A stretch of 21,533 bases of DNA, from contig JAIJJM010000007.1 of the NCBI GenBank assembly GCA_022728415.1, positions 1 to 21,533 on the forward strand, written 5' to 3'. This document shows positions 4,674 through 12,901 of the stretch, one piece after another. Position 1 is the stretch's first letter. Every line of letters starts with the position of its first letter. Origin of the DNA: Collinsella sp. GTDB taxonomy: Bacteria; Actinomycetota; Coriobacteriia; Coriobacteriales; Coriobacteriaceae. The notes below the pieces were generated by a model. It was not told where the DNA came from. It made no database searches and saw only the letters and a program-made list of their open reading frames with translations. A program made the translations under genes and the position numbers.

Positions 4674-6108
4674 CTTCGCTCTGGTTCCCAAGCACGCGCA
4701 GTCCGAGGGAGGAGAGGCGTGCGCGCTCGCCGCCGGCTACGACATGAAGCCGGATAAGTGGCAGCGTATCGTGCTTGATGGGTGGCTCGCCACGGATTCG
4801 AAGCTGCAATGGACGGCGTCGGATTGCGGGTGCGCGGTGCCGCGCCAGAACGGCAAGAACGCGATTCTTGAGTTCACGGAGCTGTACCTTGCCGCGATCC
4901 TCGGTATGAAGATCCTGCACACGGCGCATGAGGTGAAGACCTGCCGCAAGCATTTCCTGCGCATGAAATACTACTTCGAGAACGCGCGCAAGTTCCCCGA
5001 ACTGTCGGAACTGGTCACCTACATTCGGGCCACGAACGGCCAGGAGGCCATCGTGTTGAAGAACGGTGGCAGCATTGAGTTCATCGCCCGTTCGAAGAGT
5101 TCGGGCCGTGGCTTCACGGTGGACGTGCTGGTGTGCGACGAGGCGCAGGAGCTGACCGACGAGCAGATGGAGGCCATACAGCCCGCCATCTCGTCGGCAC
5201 CCTCCGGCAACCCGCTGACCATCTACACGGGCACCCCCACACCGCCGACCTCGCCGGGCACGGTGTTCGCGCGCATGCGCCGCAACGCGCACAGGGACAA
5301 GCCGCCGAAGAACCTGTGCTGGTTCGAATGGGCGGCGAACGAGATAGGCGACGTGCACGACCAGCAACGCTGGTACCAATACAATCCATCGCTCGGCACC
5401 AGACTGCTGAAAAGCGTGGTCGTTTCCGAGTCGGAGAAGATGACCCCTGACGGTTTCGCCCGCGAACGTCTCGGCTGGTGGAACGATCAGGCCGGCGCGC
5501 TGTCCGATATCGATGTTGACGAGTGGGCCAAGTGCAAGACCGACAACCCCTGCATGGATGGCTACAACTCGTATGCGGTCAAGTTCAGCGCGGACGGCGC
5601 GAACGTCACCCTCGTGGCGTGCGTGCGCCCGCCCCGCAAGTCTGGTGAATTGCCGCACGTGGAGGTCATCGCCTCGCGCAGCATGCGCGGCGGCACCGGT
5701 TGGCTGGCCGACTGGCTGACCGCCGAGAAGGACGGTGCGGAACGATGGCGCAAGGCCATCGGCATCATCATCGACGGGCGCGTGGGAGCGCCCACCCTGG
5801 TCAACAGCCTCATCGACAAGGGCGTGTCCAAAAGAGTGATCGTGGTTCCGCGCCCTTCCGACGTGGCAGACGCTTGTTCGATGCTCGAACAGGCCGTGAA
5901 CGACCATGGGCTTACCCATTTCGGCCAGCCTCTGCTTGACGAGGCGGTGGGTCATGCGAAGCACAGGAAAATCGGAGACGGGTTCGGCTACGAGACGTCC
6001 ATGGAGAACATCGACGTGAGTCCCGTGGAAGCGGTGGCTCTCGCGTATTGGAACGTCAAGACTTCCAAACGTCATCCGGGAAGAAGAGCAAAGGCGGTGG
6101 CATTCTGA
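4642..6108 (+). CDS. terL: Terminase large subunit (ATPase-nuclease)
   Basis: The 488-residue packaging motor has a Walker A variant VPRQNGKN (66-73), a Walker B strand VLVCDE (162-167, catalytic E167), a coupling motif around TIYTGTP (193-199), and a C-terminal RNase H-like nuclease with acidic positions D318 (KFSAD) and D378 (IIIDGR). It hydrolyses ATP to pump DNA through the portal and cuts the concatemer. GTG 4642 overlaps the small subunit by 32 nt; GAGGG upstream at about 4627-4631 is a plausible ribosome binding site. The stop shares one base with the portal start (TGATG, 6106-6110). The length is normal for phages of this group. Confidence 0.93.
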   Translation: MARRRGVQEPSFALVPKHAQSEGGEACALAAGYDMKPDKWQRIVLDGWLATDSKLQWTASDCGCAVPRQNGKNAILEFTELYLAAILGMKILHTAHEVKTCRKHFLRMKYYFENARKFPELSELVTYIRATNGQEAIVLKNGGSIEFIARSKSSGRGFTVDVLVCDEAQELTDEQMEAIQPAISSAPSGNPLTIYTGTPTPPTSPGTVFARMRRNAHRDKPPKNLCWFEWAANEIGDVHDQQRWYQYNPSLGTRLLKSVVVSESEKMTPDGFARERLGWWNDQAGALSDIDVDEWAKCKTDNPCMDGYNSYAVKFSADGANVTLVACVRPPRKSGELPHVEVIASRSMRGGTGWLADWLTAEKDGAERWRKAIGIIIDGRVGAPTLVNSLIDKGVSKRVIVVPRPSDVADACSMLEQAVNDHGLTHFGQPLLDEAVGHAKHRKIGDGFGYETSMENIDVSPVEAVALAYWNVKTSKRHPGRRAKAVAF

Positions 6109-7643
6109 TGCAGATTCCCAGTCTTGAAAACGTGCAGGTCGATAATCTGCCCGACGAGTGCCGAGAACCGTGGGATTTGATGATACGTCAATGGTCCCAG
6201 AAGCTCGAACGTAACCTTTTGCGCACCAAATACTACGACGGACGAAACGAGCTTAAGAATCTGTCCATCGCTGTGCCGGACAGCATGGCGGGGATAAGCG
6301 AGGTCGTGGGCTGGCCGCAGAAATCGGTGGACGCTTTGGCCGACCGCATCGTGTTCGATGGTTTCGTTGGAGTCGGCGACGACGGCCGCGACCCGTTGGG
6401 TTTGGATTCGATTCTTTCCGACAACGACTTCGACGTGGAACTGCCGCAGGCCATCCGCAGCGCGCTCACCCATTCATGCTCGTTCCTGAATGTGCGCAGC
6501 GCGGAACCCGAGGATGGTCTGCGCTCGAAGGTGTCGGTATCGTTCCGCAGCGCGCTCTATGAGACCGGCCTGTGGGATTACGCCCGTCGCGGCCTGTCGG
6601 CGGCGTTGTCGATAACCGATATCGACCGTTCCCAGTACGCGCAGGCGAACACCATCGTGCCTTCCGAGCTCATGCTCTACATGCCCGGCTACACGATTCG
6701 TATACGCCGCGCGCAATCAGGCCGCTATCATGCGGACGCTCCCCGGAACACGTACATGGATCATGTGCCCGTTTACCTGATCCCCTACCATCAGGACCTG
6801 AACCGCCCCTTTGGCCGCTCGCGCATCAGCCGCGAGGTCATGAGCATCACCGACACGGCGGTTCGCACCATGCTGCGCATGGAGGTAAGCGCCGAATTCT
6901 ATTCGAGCCCGCAACGCTACCTCATCGGCGCTGACGAGCCGCCCGAGGACAAGAACGGCAAGAAGCTGACCGGCTGGGAAGCCACCATCTCGAAGATGCT
7001 CAACATCAGCCTCAACGAGGACGGCCAGGCACCCGCCATCGGCCAGTTCACGCAGATGACCATGCAGCCGCACACCGACATGCTTCGCGCACTCGCGGCA
7101 CGCATGAGCGGCGCGACCGGCGTACCGCTCAGCCAGTTCGGCGTGATGACGGACTCCGGCCCTTCCTCGTCCGACGCGATCATGGCGGCGGAAAGCGAGC
7201 TTGTCATCGAGGCGAAGAACGCCTGCCGCGCCATCGGCGTGCAGCTACGCAAGGCCGCGAGGGACATCGCCATACTCAACGGCACCAGCGAGGACAGCGA
7301 CGAGCTCGACCGCCTGCAGGTCAACTGGCGTGACCCCGAACGCCCATCGCAGGCCGCGCTCTCCGATGCCATCGTGAAGCAGGTGACGGCCATTCCATGG
7401 CTCGCCAACTCCGACGTGGTGTTGGAGAAGCTCGGCTACACGGATTCCGACATCACACGCCTGTTGGCCGACAAGCGCAAGGCCGAAACCCGCAGCGTGC
7501 TTGACTCCCTCGTGAACGGAGGCAACAAGGATGACGGACAACCGGCAACTGAACCAGTTGCAAGCCAGCCAAGCCAGGGCGGTGGAACTGGCACGCCGCG
7601 ATCTGGCGAAACTGTGGGAGACGCTGCAACAGCTCAGCCCTGA
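6108..7643 (+). CDS. Portal protein (SPP1 gp6-like)
   Basis: The 511-residue protein follows terminase directly and starts MQIPSLENVQ at ATG 6108, overlapping the terminase stop by one base. It has the character of SPP1-type portals: an N-terminal region with LRTKYYDGRNEL, a long central region with SRISREVM and a helical GATGVPLSQFGV segment, and a C-terminal crown. The dodecameric portal is the DNA entry channel of the capsid and the docking site for the connector. The last 38 or so residues (Gly/Ser/Thr/Pro/Gln-rich) lie in DNA that also encodes the start of the next protein in another frame, which may explain the low complexity. In-frame starts further upstream (6048) lie inside terminase and are rejected. 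Confidence 0.9.
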   Translation: MQIPSLENVQVDNLPDECREPWDLMIRQWSQKLERNLLRTKYYDGRNELKNLSIAVPDSMAGISEVVGWPQKSVDALADRIVFDGFVGVGDDGRDPLGLDSILSDNDFDVELPQAIRSALTHSCSFLNVRSAEPEDGLRSKVSVSFRSALYETGLWDYARRGLSAALSITDIDRSQYAQANTIVPSELMLYMPGYTIRIRRAQSGRYHADAPRNTYMDHVPVYLIPYHQDLNRPFGRSRISREVMSITDTAVRTMLRMEVSAEFYSSPQRYLIGADEPPEDKNGKKLTGWEATISKMLNISLNEDGQAPAIGQFTQMTMQPHTDMLRALAARMSGATGVPLSQFGVMTDSGPSSSDAIMAAESELVIEAKNACRAIGVQLRKAARDIAILNGTSEDSDELDRLQVNWRDPERPSQAALSDAIVKQVTAIPWLANSDVVLEKLGYTDSDITRLLADKRKAETRSVLDSLVNGGNKDDGQPATEPVASQPSQGGGTGTPRSGETVGDAATAQP

Positions 7644-8358
7644 ATGGCAGCGTGACATGCTGCTCGACTACGTGCCGCAACTGGTCGTCAAATACGGCGA
7701 CCTCGCGGCGCATGCCGCCTATGAATGGTATATGCGCGTCCGTGGCGAATCGGTGCCAGACCCGTGGGAGTACGACCTATCCGACTCTTTCCCCGGCGAC
7801 GGCATCGACAAGACCATACGCTGGCAGGCCGGCCACCTGTGGACGGACCCGCAGACCATGCAGGCGTATCTGGTCGGCGCGATGCAACGCTGGGTCATGT
7901 ATTCGGGGCGTGAAACCGTTGCCCGCCTGTGCGAGCACGACCCGTCCGAACCACGGTACGCGCGCGTGCCGAGAGGCGCGAAGACGTGCGCGTTCTGCAC
8001 GATGCTCTGCTCGCGAGGCTGGGTGTACCACAGCGAGAAAACCGCGAAATACGCCAAAGGCTCGTTCAGCCTGTTCCACGACGACTGCGACTGCCAGATC
8101 GTGCCCGAATGGGACAGGGACCAAGCGCACATCGAGGGCTACGACCCCGACCGCATGTACTCGGAATACATGCACGCCCGCAGCCTCATCGAGAACGGCG
8201 GCCTGGACGACGACACCTATCGGATGATAAAGGCCACCACAAAAGGCAATCCCGACAATCCCAACGACCCGAACACGCTTGTCTACCTGATGCGCCGGCT
8301 TTACCCCGACCGATACAAGGACGGGTATGGAGTACCCAGACCGTCCCGTTCGCACTGA
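7531..8358 (+). CDS. MuF-like minor head protein
   Basis: The 275-residue protein carries the MuF signature in its middle: VPRGAKTCAFC (146-156) with C153, C156 and C160, then FHDDCDCQIVPEW (182-194) with H183, C186 and C188, probably a zinc site. MuF proteins are minor head components encoded next to the portal and are often injected or needed for capsid maturation. ATG 7531 has GGAGG at 7518-7522, 8 nt upstream, and opens 113 nt inside the portal gene in a different frame. No protease or toxin domain is visible; the C-terminus after residue 200 is helical and short. A terminator hairpin follows 10 nt after the stop. Confidence 0.85.
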   Translation: MTDNRQLNQLQASQARAVELARRDLAKLWETLQQLSPEWQRDMLLDYVPQLVVKYGDLAAHAAYEWYMRVRGESVPDPWEYDLSDSFPGDGIDKTIRWQAGHLWTDPQTMQAYLVGAMQRWVMYSGRETVARLCEHDPSEPRYARVPRGAKTCAFCTMLCSRGWVYHSEKTAKYAKGSFSLFHDDCDCQIVPEWDRDQAHIEGYDPDRMYSEYMHARSLIENGGLDDDTYRMIKATTKGNPDNPNDPNTLVYLMRRLYPDRYKDGYGVPRPSRSH

Positions 8359-8367
8359 ATTTTCCCC

Positions 8368-8391
8368 AACCACCCGCACGGGTGGTTTTTT
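8368..8391 (+). terminator. Intrinsic terminator inside the head operon
   Basis: AACCACCC (8368-8375) and GGGTGGTT (8380-8387) form a perfect 8-bp stem on a GCAC loop, running into six T (8386-8391). It sits between the MuF gene and the scaffold. Only 35 nt separate it from the scaffold ATG and no promoter is visible there, so the capsid genes need read-through or antitermination. Confidence 0.8.
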
Positions 8392-8426
8392 ATGCCCGAA
8401 ACGGGCCCAACCCACTAGGAGGAACC

Positions 8427-8915
8427 ATGACCGAAGAGGCCAACGGCAACCAGCAGGCGGCATCGACCGAGAACGGAGCGAAGCCGCCCGAAATCGACTA
8501 CGAGGCCAAATACCGGGAGGCCGTCGCCCATTCCCGCGAATGGGAGAAACGCGCCAAGGACAACAAGGCAGCCGCCGACGAACTGCAACAGCTCAAGGAG
8601 GCCCAACTGTCCGAAGCCGAAAAGACAGCCAAGCACATCAAAGAGCTTGAAGCCAAGAACGCCGCCTACGAGGCGGAAAAACAGCAGAACGAATGGAAGA
8701 CGCAGGTCTCCAAGGAAACCGGCGTGCCCATCGCACTGCTCCACGGCTCCACCCTCGAAGAAATGCAAGCCAACGGCAAGGCGCTCGCCGACTACATCAC
8801 CGACAAAACCAAGCCCACGGTGCATGCCGCATCCGAATCCAACCAGCCGCCCGCACCATCCGACACATCCGGCGACTGGATCCGTGACCAGTTCCTCAAA
8901 CAAAAGCAGAAATAA
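8427..8915 (+). CDS. Capsid scaffolding protein
   Basis: The 162-residue protein precedes the major capsid gene and is almost entirely charged helix. Residues about 25-100 form a Lys/Glu/Ala-rich coiled coil, residues 120-145 are Pro/Ser-rich, and the end is a basic tail (FLKQKQK) of the type that binds the capsid protein. This matches siphovirus scaffolds that direct procapsid assembly and are then removed. The ribosome binding site AGGAGG (8417-8422) is 4 nt from ATG 8427. No protease gene is visible nearby, so the scaffold may leave intact or be cut by an unidentified activity. It follows the terminator at 8368-8391. Confidence 0.85.
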   Translation: MTEEANGNQQAASTENGAKPPEIDYEAKYREAVAHSREWEKRAKDNKAAADELQQLKEAQLSEAEKTAKHIKELEAKNAAYEAEKQQNEWKTQVSKETGVPIALLHGSTLEEMQANGKALADYITDKTKPTVHAASESNQPPAPSDTSGDWIRDQFLKQKQK

Positions 8916-8942
8916 CCCCCTCCATAGAAAGAAGGTATGACG

Positions 8943-9896
8943 ATGGCTTCCAACGTGAACTCCATCATCACCAGCAGCGACCTCGGCGGCGGACTCGTCC
9001 CCACCGAATACGCCACCCAGATTATCCAGGACGCTCCCAAGTCGAGCGTATCCCTGACACGCATGCGTCAGATTCGCATGAGCACCCGCACGCGCACGCA
9101 GCCGGTGCTTGACTCCAAGCCGATCGCCTACTGGGTTGGCGGCGATACCGGCCTGAAGCAGACCACGAAGATGAAATGGTCGGGCCTGAGCATCACGGCC
9201 GAGGAGCTTGCGGCCATCGTGCCCATCCCCGAGGCCGTTATCGCGGATTCCGGCATCCCCATCTGGCCGGAGGTCATGCCGCGTCTGGCTTCCGCGCTTG
9301 GCTACAAGCTGGATCAGTCGACCCTGTTCGGCGTGGACAAGCCTTCCAGCTTCCCTGACGGCATCATCCCGCAGGCCATCGCGGCGCACAACACGCTCAC
9401 CCAGGGCAAGGACCTCGCCAAGGACGTGGCCTCCATGGGTCAGAAGCTCGCCGAACAGGGCTTCGCCATGAACGGCTTCGCCAGCAAGCCGGGCCTGAAC
9501 TGGGAGCTTATCGGCCTGCGCAATGCCAACGGCAGCCCGATCTACGTGCCCTCGCTCGCCTCCGGCGCGCCGTCCACCCTGTACGGCTTCGGCCTCAACG
9601 AGGTAGACAACGGCGCATGGGATGCTACCAAGGCCACGCTGCTCGGTGCCGACTGGTCGAACTTCGTGGTCGGCATCCGTCAGGACATCACCTACAAGAT
9701 GCTTGACCAGTCGGTTATCTCTGACGATAACGGCAAGGTGATTCTGAACCTCGCGCAGCAGGATTGCGTCGCCATGCGCGTCGTGTTCCGCGTCGGCTTC
9801 CAGATCGCCAACCCCATCAACGACGTGCAGCCCGACAAGACGAAGCGCTTCCCGGCGTACGTCATCACGCCGGCATCGACGTCCAACGGAGCGTGA
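8943..9896 (+). CDS. Major capsid protein (HK97 fold)
   Basis: The 317-residue protein lies between scaffold and head fibre, the canonical capsid position. Its sequence has features of HK97-fold coat proteins: an N-terminal arm with LGGGLVPTEYA, a P-domain/E-loop part (WVGGDTGLKQTTKMKWSG), the helix LAAIVPIPEAVIADS, and a C-terminal strand region (VVFRVGFQIANP). Many copies assemble into the icosahedral shell. I prefer ATG 8943, 7 nt after GAAGG (8931-8935); ATG 8937 would add two residues and be too close. No separate delta-domain cleavage is evident. The stop overlaps the next start by one base. Confidence 0.9.
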   Translation: MASNVNSIITSSDLGGGLVPTEYATQIIQDAPKSSVSLTRMRQIRMSTRTRTQPVLDSKPIAYWVGGDTGLKQTTKMKWSGLSITAEELAAIVPIPEAVIADSGIPIWPEVMPRLASALGYKLDQSTLFGVDKPSSFPDGIIPQAIAAHNTLTQGKDLAKDVASMGQKLAEQGFAMNGFASKPGLNWELIGLRNANGSPIYVPSLASGAPSTLYGFGLNEVDNGAWDATKATLLGADWSNFVVGIRQDITYKMLDQSVISDDNGKVILNLAQQDCVAMRVVFRVGFQIANPINDVQPDKTKRFPAYVITPASTSNGA

Positions 9897-10333
9897 TGGC
9901 CATGGGACTGAACAAGCAGATACAGTTCGTGCGTCAACCGAAGCCGACTGACGGCGAGATTATCGCTCAGGTGGCCGTTTTTGACGGGGACGGCAATCCG
10001 GTCGATGTCGGCGGCGTCCCTCCCACCGCCGACACGCTTGCCGGCGCCACCAACACCGGCAAGGCGGTGCTCAAAGCCACGGATGCAGCCGACGCGCGCA
10101 AGGCCATTGGCGCGGGAACGTCCAGCTTCAGTGGAAGCTACAACGACCTGTCGAACAAGCCGACGATTCCGCCCGCCTACACGCTGCCCGCCGCCACGGC
10201 TGCGGCGTTGGGTGGCGTCAAGAAGGGTGCCGCGATCCCGGATCTCGCGAGCGGCGCTGATGCGGCGACCATCGCCACGAAGGTCAACAGCATCCTCACC
10301 CAGTTGCGCGCGATCGGTGTCATCGCCGCCTGA
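9896..10333 (+). CDS. Head fibre / capsid decoration protein
   Basis: The 145-residue protein follows the major capsid gene in a TGATG overlap (9894-9898). Its C-terminal half matches the style of phi29-type head fibre proteins: YTLPAATAAALGGVKKGAAI (about 97-116), then an Ala-rich stretch and a closing coiled coil VNSILTQLRAIGVIA. A SGSYNDLSNKPTIP stretch (81-94) is a common phage fibre collar motif. It likely trimerises and decorates the capsid, perhaps for loose attachment to the host or to mucus. ATG 9902 is an alternative start; GGAG at 9888-9891 is 4 nt from ATG 9896 and 10 nt from ATG 9902. Confidence 0.8.
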   Translation: MAMGLNKQIQFVRQPKPTDGEIIAQVAVFDGDGNPVDVGGVPPTADTLAGATNTGKAVLKATDAADARKAIGAGTSSFSGSYNDLSNKPTIPPAYTLPAATAAALGGVKKGAAIPDLASGADAATIATKVNSILTQLRAIGVIAA

Positions 10334-10349
10334 CGTGGGGAGGTGCGTT

Positions 10350-10757
10350 ATGGCCGACGAAATGGAAGAAAAACCATTCGCCACCTACACGGAATTGTCC
10401 AAACGCTGGAAACAGATGCCGGACGACCCGGATTATGTTGACCAGCGGCTGACCGATGCATCGCAGTTCATTCGCGAACAGTGCCCCGATTGGCGGAACA
10501 TATCGCGGGCGACGCTTGAACGCATCGCCTGCGAGCTCGCCAAGGATGTGATCTCGTCCGACATGCAGACCGAGGGTGCCGGTTTCGATACGACCGGTGC
10601 CAGCAATCTCAGTCTCACGGCGGGCGATTTCACCCAGTCGATGACTTTCTCGAATCCTCGCGGCGAATTCTATCTGTCCAAGGGACAGAAGAAGGCACTC
10701 GGCCTCACCGGCCAACGCTTCTACAGCGTCGACCTGTCAAATGGGGAGGCGTCATGA
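10350..10757 (+). CDS. Head-tail connector (adaptor) protein
   Basis: The 135-residue protein resembles the Gp19/Gp15/Gp42-type head-tail adaptors of siphophages: a helical N-terminal domain (FATYTELSKRWKQMPDDPDY, then a tandem helix with RLTDASQFIREQCPDW) and a conserved strand region SQSMTFSNPRGEFYLSKGQK-like near the C-terminus. It should bind under the portal as a ring. The ribosome binding site GGGGAGG (10337-10343) is 6 nt from ATG 10350. Its stop overlaps the next gene (ATGA, 10754-10757). Confidence 0.8.
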   Translation: MADEMEEKPFATYTELSKRWKQMPDDPDYVDQRLTDASQFIREQCPDWRNISRATLERIACELAKDVISSDMQTEGAGFDTTGASNLSLTAGDFTQSMTFSNPRGEFYLSKGQKKALGLTGQRFYSVDLSNGEAS

Positions 10758-11092
10758 GGGGCGAGACCGTGAAGGTGTTGCGCTACACGCCGACCGGCGA
10801 GAACGACCCCGCTGGCTCGCCCGTCACGAAGGTTGATATCGAGTCGGTTGGGAACGTGTTGGTTTCGCCGGGCGGCATGTCGAACGCCACCGACTCGCTG
10901 CGCCCCGAAGGCGTGACGGTGGCGTTCACCTGCCTCTTCCCCCGCAGCTACGCATACCGGAGTCTGCGCGGGGCGATGGTGCGCATCGATTCCCATGACT
11001 ACAAGGTGATCGGAGACCCGAGGCCTTTGGACGGCGGCATGAAACCGACCGCATGGAACCTCAAGGTCGAAGTCACCGACACGGATGGATAG
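10754..11092 (+). CDS. Head closure (stopper) protein
   Basis: The 112-residue protein lies second in the four-gene connector block and is rich in beta-strand (VKVLRYTPTGEN, GVTVAFTCLFP, MVRIDSHDYKVIGDP). This fits SPP1 gp16-type head-closure proteins, which plug the connector after packaging. It overlaps the upstream gene by 4 bp. The assignment is mainly by position and fold-like sequence pattern. Confidence 0.65.
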   Translation: MRGETVKVLRYTPTGENDPAGSPVTKVDIESVGNVLVSPGGMSNATDSLRPEGVTVAFTCLFPRSYAYRSLRGAMVRIDSHDYKVIGDPRPLDGGMKPTAWNLKVEVTDTDG

Positions 11093-11095
11093 GGC

Positions 11096-11365
11096 ATGAA
11101 ACGGGTGAAACTGAATTATTCGGCGTTTCAGGCATACAGACGCAACGAGGGTTCCAAGGCCGCCGTCAGCGAGGCTCGGAAGCTCGCGGCGAGGGCGAAC
11201 GCCATGGGCTCGCCCACACACACGGGCCAGCCCCTGTACACGGCGTTGGGCCCTCAGGCCAACCCCAAGGGAGCCACCGCGCTCGTGCACACGGAGAACA
11301 CCGCCGCGCGCTTCGACAACGCGGCCCACAACACGTTGGCCAAGGCGTTGGGAGGTGGCGGCTGA
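11096..11365 (+). CDS. Small connector/minor capsid-type protein
   Basis: The 89-residue protein starts MKRVKLNYSAFQAYRR, is basic and helical, and has a Pro/Gly-rich centre and a GGGG end. It takes the place of the HK97 gp10-like tail completion or neck protein in this gene order. It starts 4 nt after the previous stop without a strong ribosome binding site (GATAGGG upstream), suggesting coupled translation, and its stop overlaps the next start (TGATG). The precise role is uncertain. Confidence 0.55.
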   Translation: MKRVKLNYSAFQAYRRNEGSKAAVSEARKLAARANAMGSPTHTGQPLYTALGPQANPKGATALVHTENTAARFDNAAHNTLAKALGGGG

Positions 11366-11742
11366 TGGCCGTGAACGCTGAAAAACTCGTCATGGACTGG
11401 CTCAACGCGGCCCCGACGATCAAGGCCGAATATCCGGCCAGTTTCGACGTGCCCGCCGGATCATCGGCCACGCACCCGCTGCCGTTCGTCACCGTCGAAC
11501 AGGTGGGAGGCTCGGACGAACGGTTCCGCAGCCTGCCGCTTATCGCGGTGCAGGTGTGGGGCGAGTCGCGCTGGCTGGTCTCCGAGGCCGCAGCGAAGCT
11601 CATACTCCCCCGTCTCAAACGTATCGTCGAGCTGCCCGAGGTCGCCGACATCGACATCACCGGCCGCACGCATTTCCCCATGCCGGACGGCCGGCCCCGC
11701 TACCAGATACTCATACAACTCACCGTCAAATCAGACGACTAA
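11365..11742 (+). CDS. Tail terminator / tail completion protein
   Basis: The 125-residue protein precedes the major tail protein. It has the alternating helix-strand layout of gp17/gpU-type tail terminators: MDWLNAAPTIKAEYPASF, LPFVTVEQVGGSD, PLIAVQVWGES, then a helix AKLILPRLKRIVEL and strands RYQILIQLTVKSD. Such proteins cap the finished tail tube and join it to the head. The ribosome binding site GGAGGTGG (11351-11358) lies inside the previous gene. Coupled start TGATG at 11363-11367. Confidence 0.75.
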   Translation: MAVNAEKLVMDWLNAAPTIKAEYPASFDVPAGSSATHPLPFVTVEQVGGSDERFRSLPLIAVQVWGESRWLVSEAAAKLILPRLKRIVELPEVADIDITGRTHFPMPDGRPRYQILIQLTVKSDD

Positions 11743-11757
11743 CGAAAGGTCTAAATC

Positions 11758-12432
11758 ATGGCTGGTTCCACAACCAACGATTCCACCATGGTGTCGTTGG
11801 GCAAGTTCAAGGTCGGCGGCTACGCCTACTGGGCACCGTCCGGCACCGCGCTGCCCACCGATTCCTCCACCCCGCTGGCCGCGGCGTTCAAGCTGCTCGG
11901 CTACCTGTCCGAGGACGGTCTGACCAACACGACCGACACCGACACCACCGAGATCAAGGACGCCAACGGCACGACCGTGATGAAGGTCATCACCAGCTAC
12001 GCCGAGTCCTACCAGTTCGCGCTGCTGGAGGTGCTGCGCGCCGAGGCCGCCAAGATGCGCTACAACACGGGCGCGGTCACCGGCACGGACAAGAGCATGA
12101 CCATCAAGCACCAGATGCCCTCCGACGAGGACTTCGTGCTCGTGTTCGAAATCGCGATGACCGGCAATGTGAAGGACCGCCTCGTGATCGGCAACGGCAC
12201 GCGAGCCGAGTTCGGCGACCGACAGGTGCATGCCGGCGACGTTCAGGTGTACGACATCACCGTGTCCGCAAACGACATGGGCAACGGCGTCACCGCCATT
12301 GAATACATCGGCAGGGCCACGGCTGTCAGCGAGAGCGCCGCCGTCACCGAGGCCCTGCTCGGCAAGGTCGTCGACCCGGCCAACGGCGACGAGAACGCCG
12401 AAACCGCCGAAGAGGTTCCGGCCGCCGAATGA
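11758..12432 (+). CDS. Major tail (tube) protein
   Basis: The 224-residue protein is in the standard major-tail position between terminator and chaperones. It has the tube-protein pattern: GGYAYWAPSGTALP near the N-terminus, LGYLSEDGLTNTTDTDTTEI (residues about 46-65), and a beta-rich core with FVLVFEIAMTGNVKDRLVIG. Similar start and LGYxSEDG-like patterns are known from Gram-positive siphophage tubes. Hundreds of copies stack as the tail. The ribosome binding site is weak (AAAGG, 11746-11750). A strong hairpin terminator follows, which would favour high tail-protein RNA relative to downstream genes. Confidence 0.88.
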   Translation: MAGSTTNDSTMVSLGKFKVGGYAYWAPSGTALPTDSSTPLAAAFKLLGYLSEDGLTNTTDTDTTEIKDANGTTVMKVITSYAESYQFALLEVLRAEAAKMRYNTGAVTGTDKSMTIKHQMPSDEDFVLVFEIAMTGNVKDRLVIGNGTRAEFGDRQVHAGDVQVYDITVSANDMGNGVTAIEYIGRATAVSESAAVTEALLGKVVDPANGDENAETAEEVPAAE

Positions 12433-12433
12433 C

Positions 12434-12485
12434 GGTTCTTCCCGCGTCGCGCTTCGAACGACTTCCCACGACGCGGGAACCTTTT
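12434..12485 (+). terminator. Intrinsic terminator after the major tail gene
   Basis: CCCGCGTCG (12441-12449) pairs perfectly with CGACGCGGG (12469-12477). GGTT (12434-12437) and AACC (12478-12481) extend the stem past a 3-nt bulge. TTTT and TTC follow. The 19-nt loop contains the palindrome TTCGAA. It lies just after the tail stop, 51 nt before the chaperone ATG. Confidence 0.85.
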
Positions 12486-12535
12486 CTTCGTTCAACCGTG
12501 GAAGTCGTTTTCACTAGTCTTTTGGAGAAGTCATC

Positions 12536-12901
12536 ATGTCACGAAACCGCCACCGTTCCGGCAACCCCGCCAACAATGTTCCCGGCAGCCGTCCGCAGGA
12601 TCACAAGCCCGCGCAGGGCAAGCCACGCACCGTCACCGTCAAAGGGCTCGTCCTGACACTGGACCCGGCCAAGCTCAACGACTGGGAGCTCATGGAATCC
12701 CTCTACGACCTCCAGTCCGACCCACAGAACAATGCGCTGAGCGTGGTACCGTTCCTGCGCGGCATGTTCTCAGCCAAGGACTACGGGCGCATCAAGAACC
12801 GTCTGCGCGACCCCGAAACCGGACGCATCACCGGAGACGCCATGGGCGAGTTCCTGCAGGAACTGTTCGCGCGTCTGAACGAGGAATCCCCAAACTCCTG
12901 A
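12536..12901 (+). CDS. Tail assembly chaperone, short form (G-like)
   Basis: The 121-residue protein between the major tail and tape-measure genes is the upstream half of the frameshifted chaperone pair. It has a basic, disordered N-terminus (1-35) followed by KGLVLTLDPAKLNDWELME and a helical body (FLRGMFSAKDYGRIKNRLRD, MGEFLQELFARL). It binds the tape measure so that tail tube subunits can polymerise around it. The ribosome binding site TTGGAG (12523-12527) precedes ATG 12536. The terminal codons 12887-12901 include the slippery heptamer. Confidence 0.85.
   Translation: MSRNRHRSGNPANNVPGSRPQDHKPAQGKPRTVTVKGLVLTLDPAKLNDWELMESLYDLQSDPQNNALSVVPFLRGMFSAKDYGRIKNRLRDPETGRITGDAMGEFLQELFARLNEESPNS

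Noticed and set aside
4558..6075. 505-residue ORF on the minus strand opposite the terminase gene
   Set aside because: It is a high-GC antisense shadow: Arg/His/Ala/Val-rich with no motif or ribosome binding site, while the + strand encodes a clear terminase with Walker motifs.
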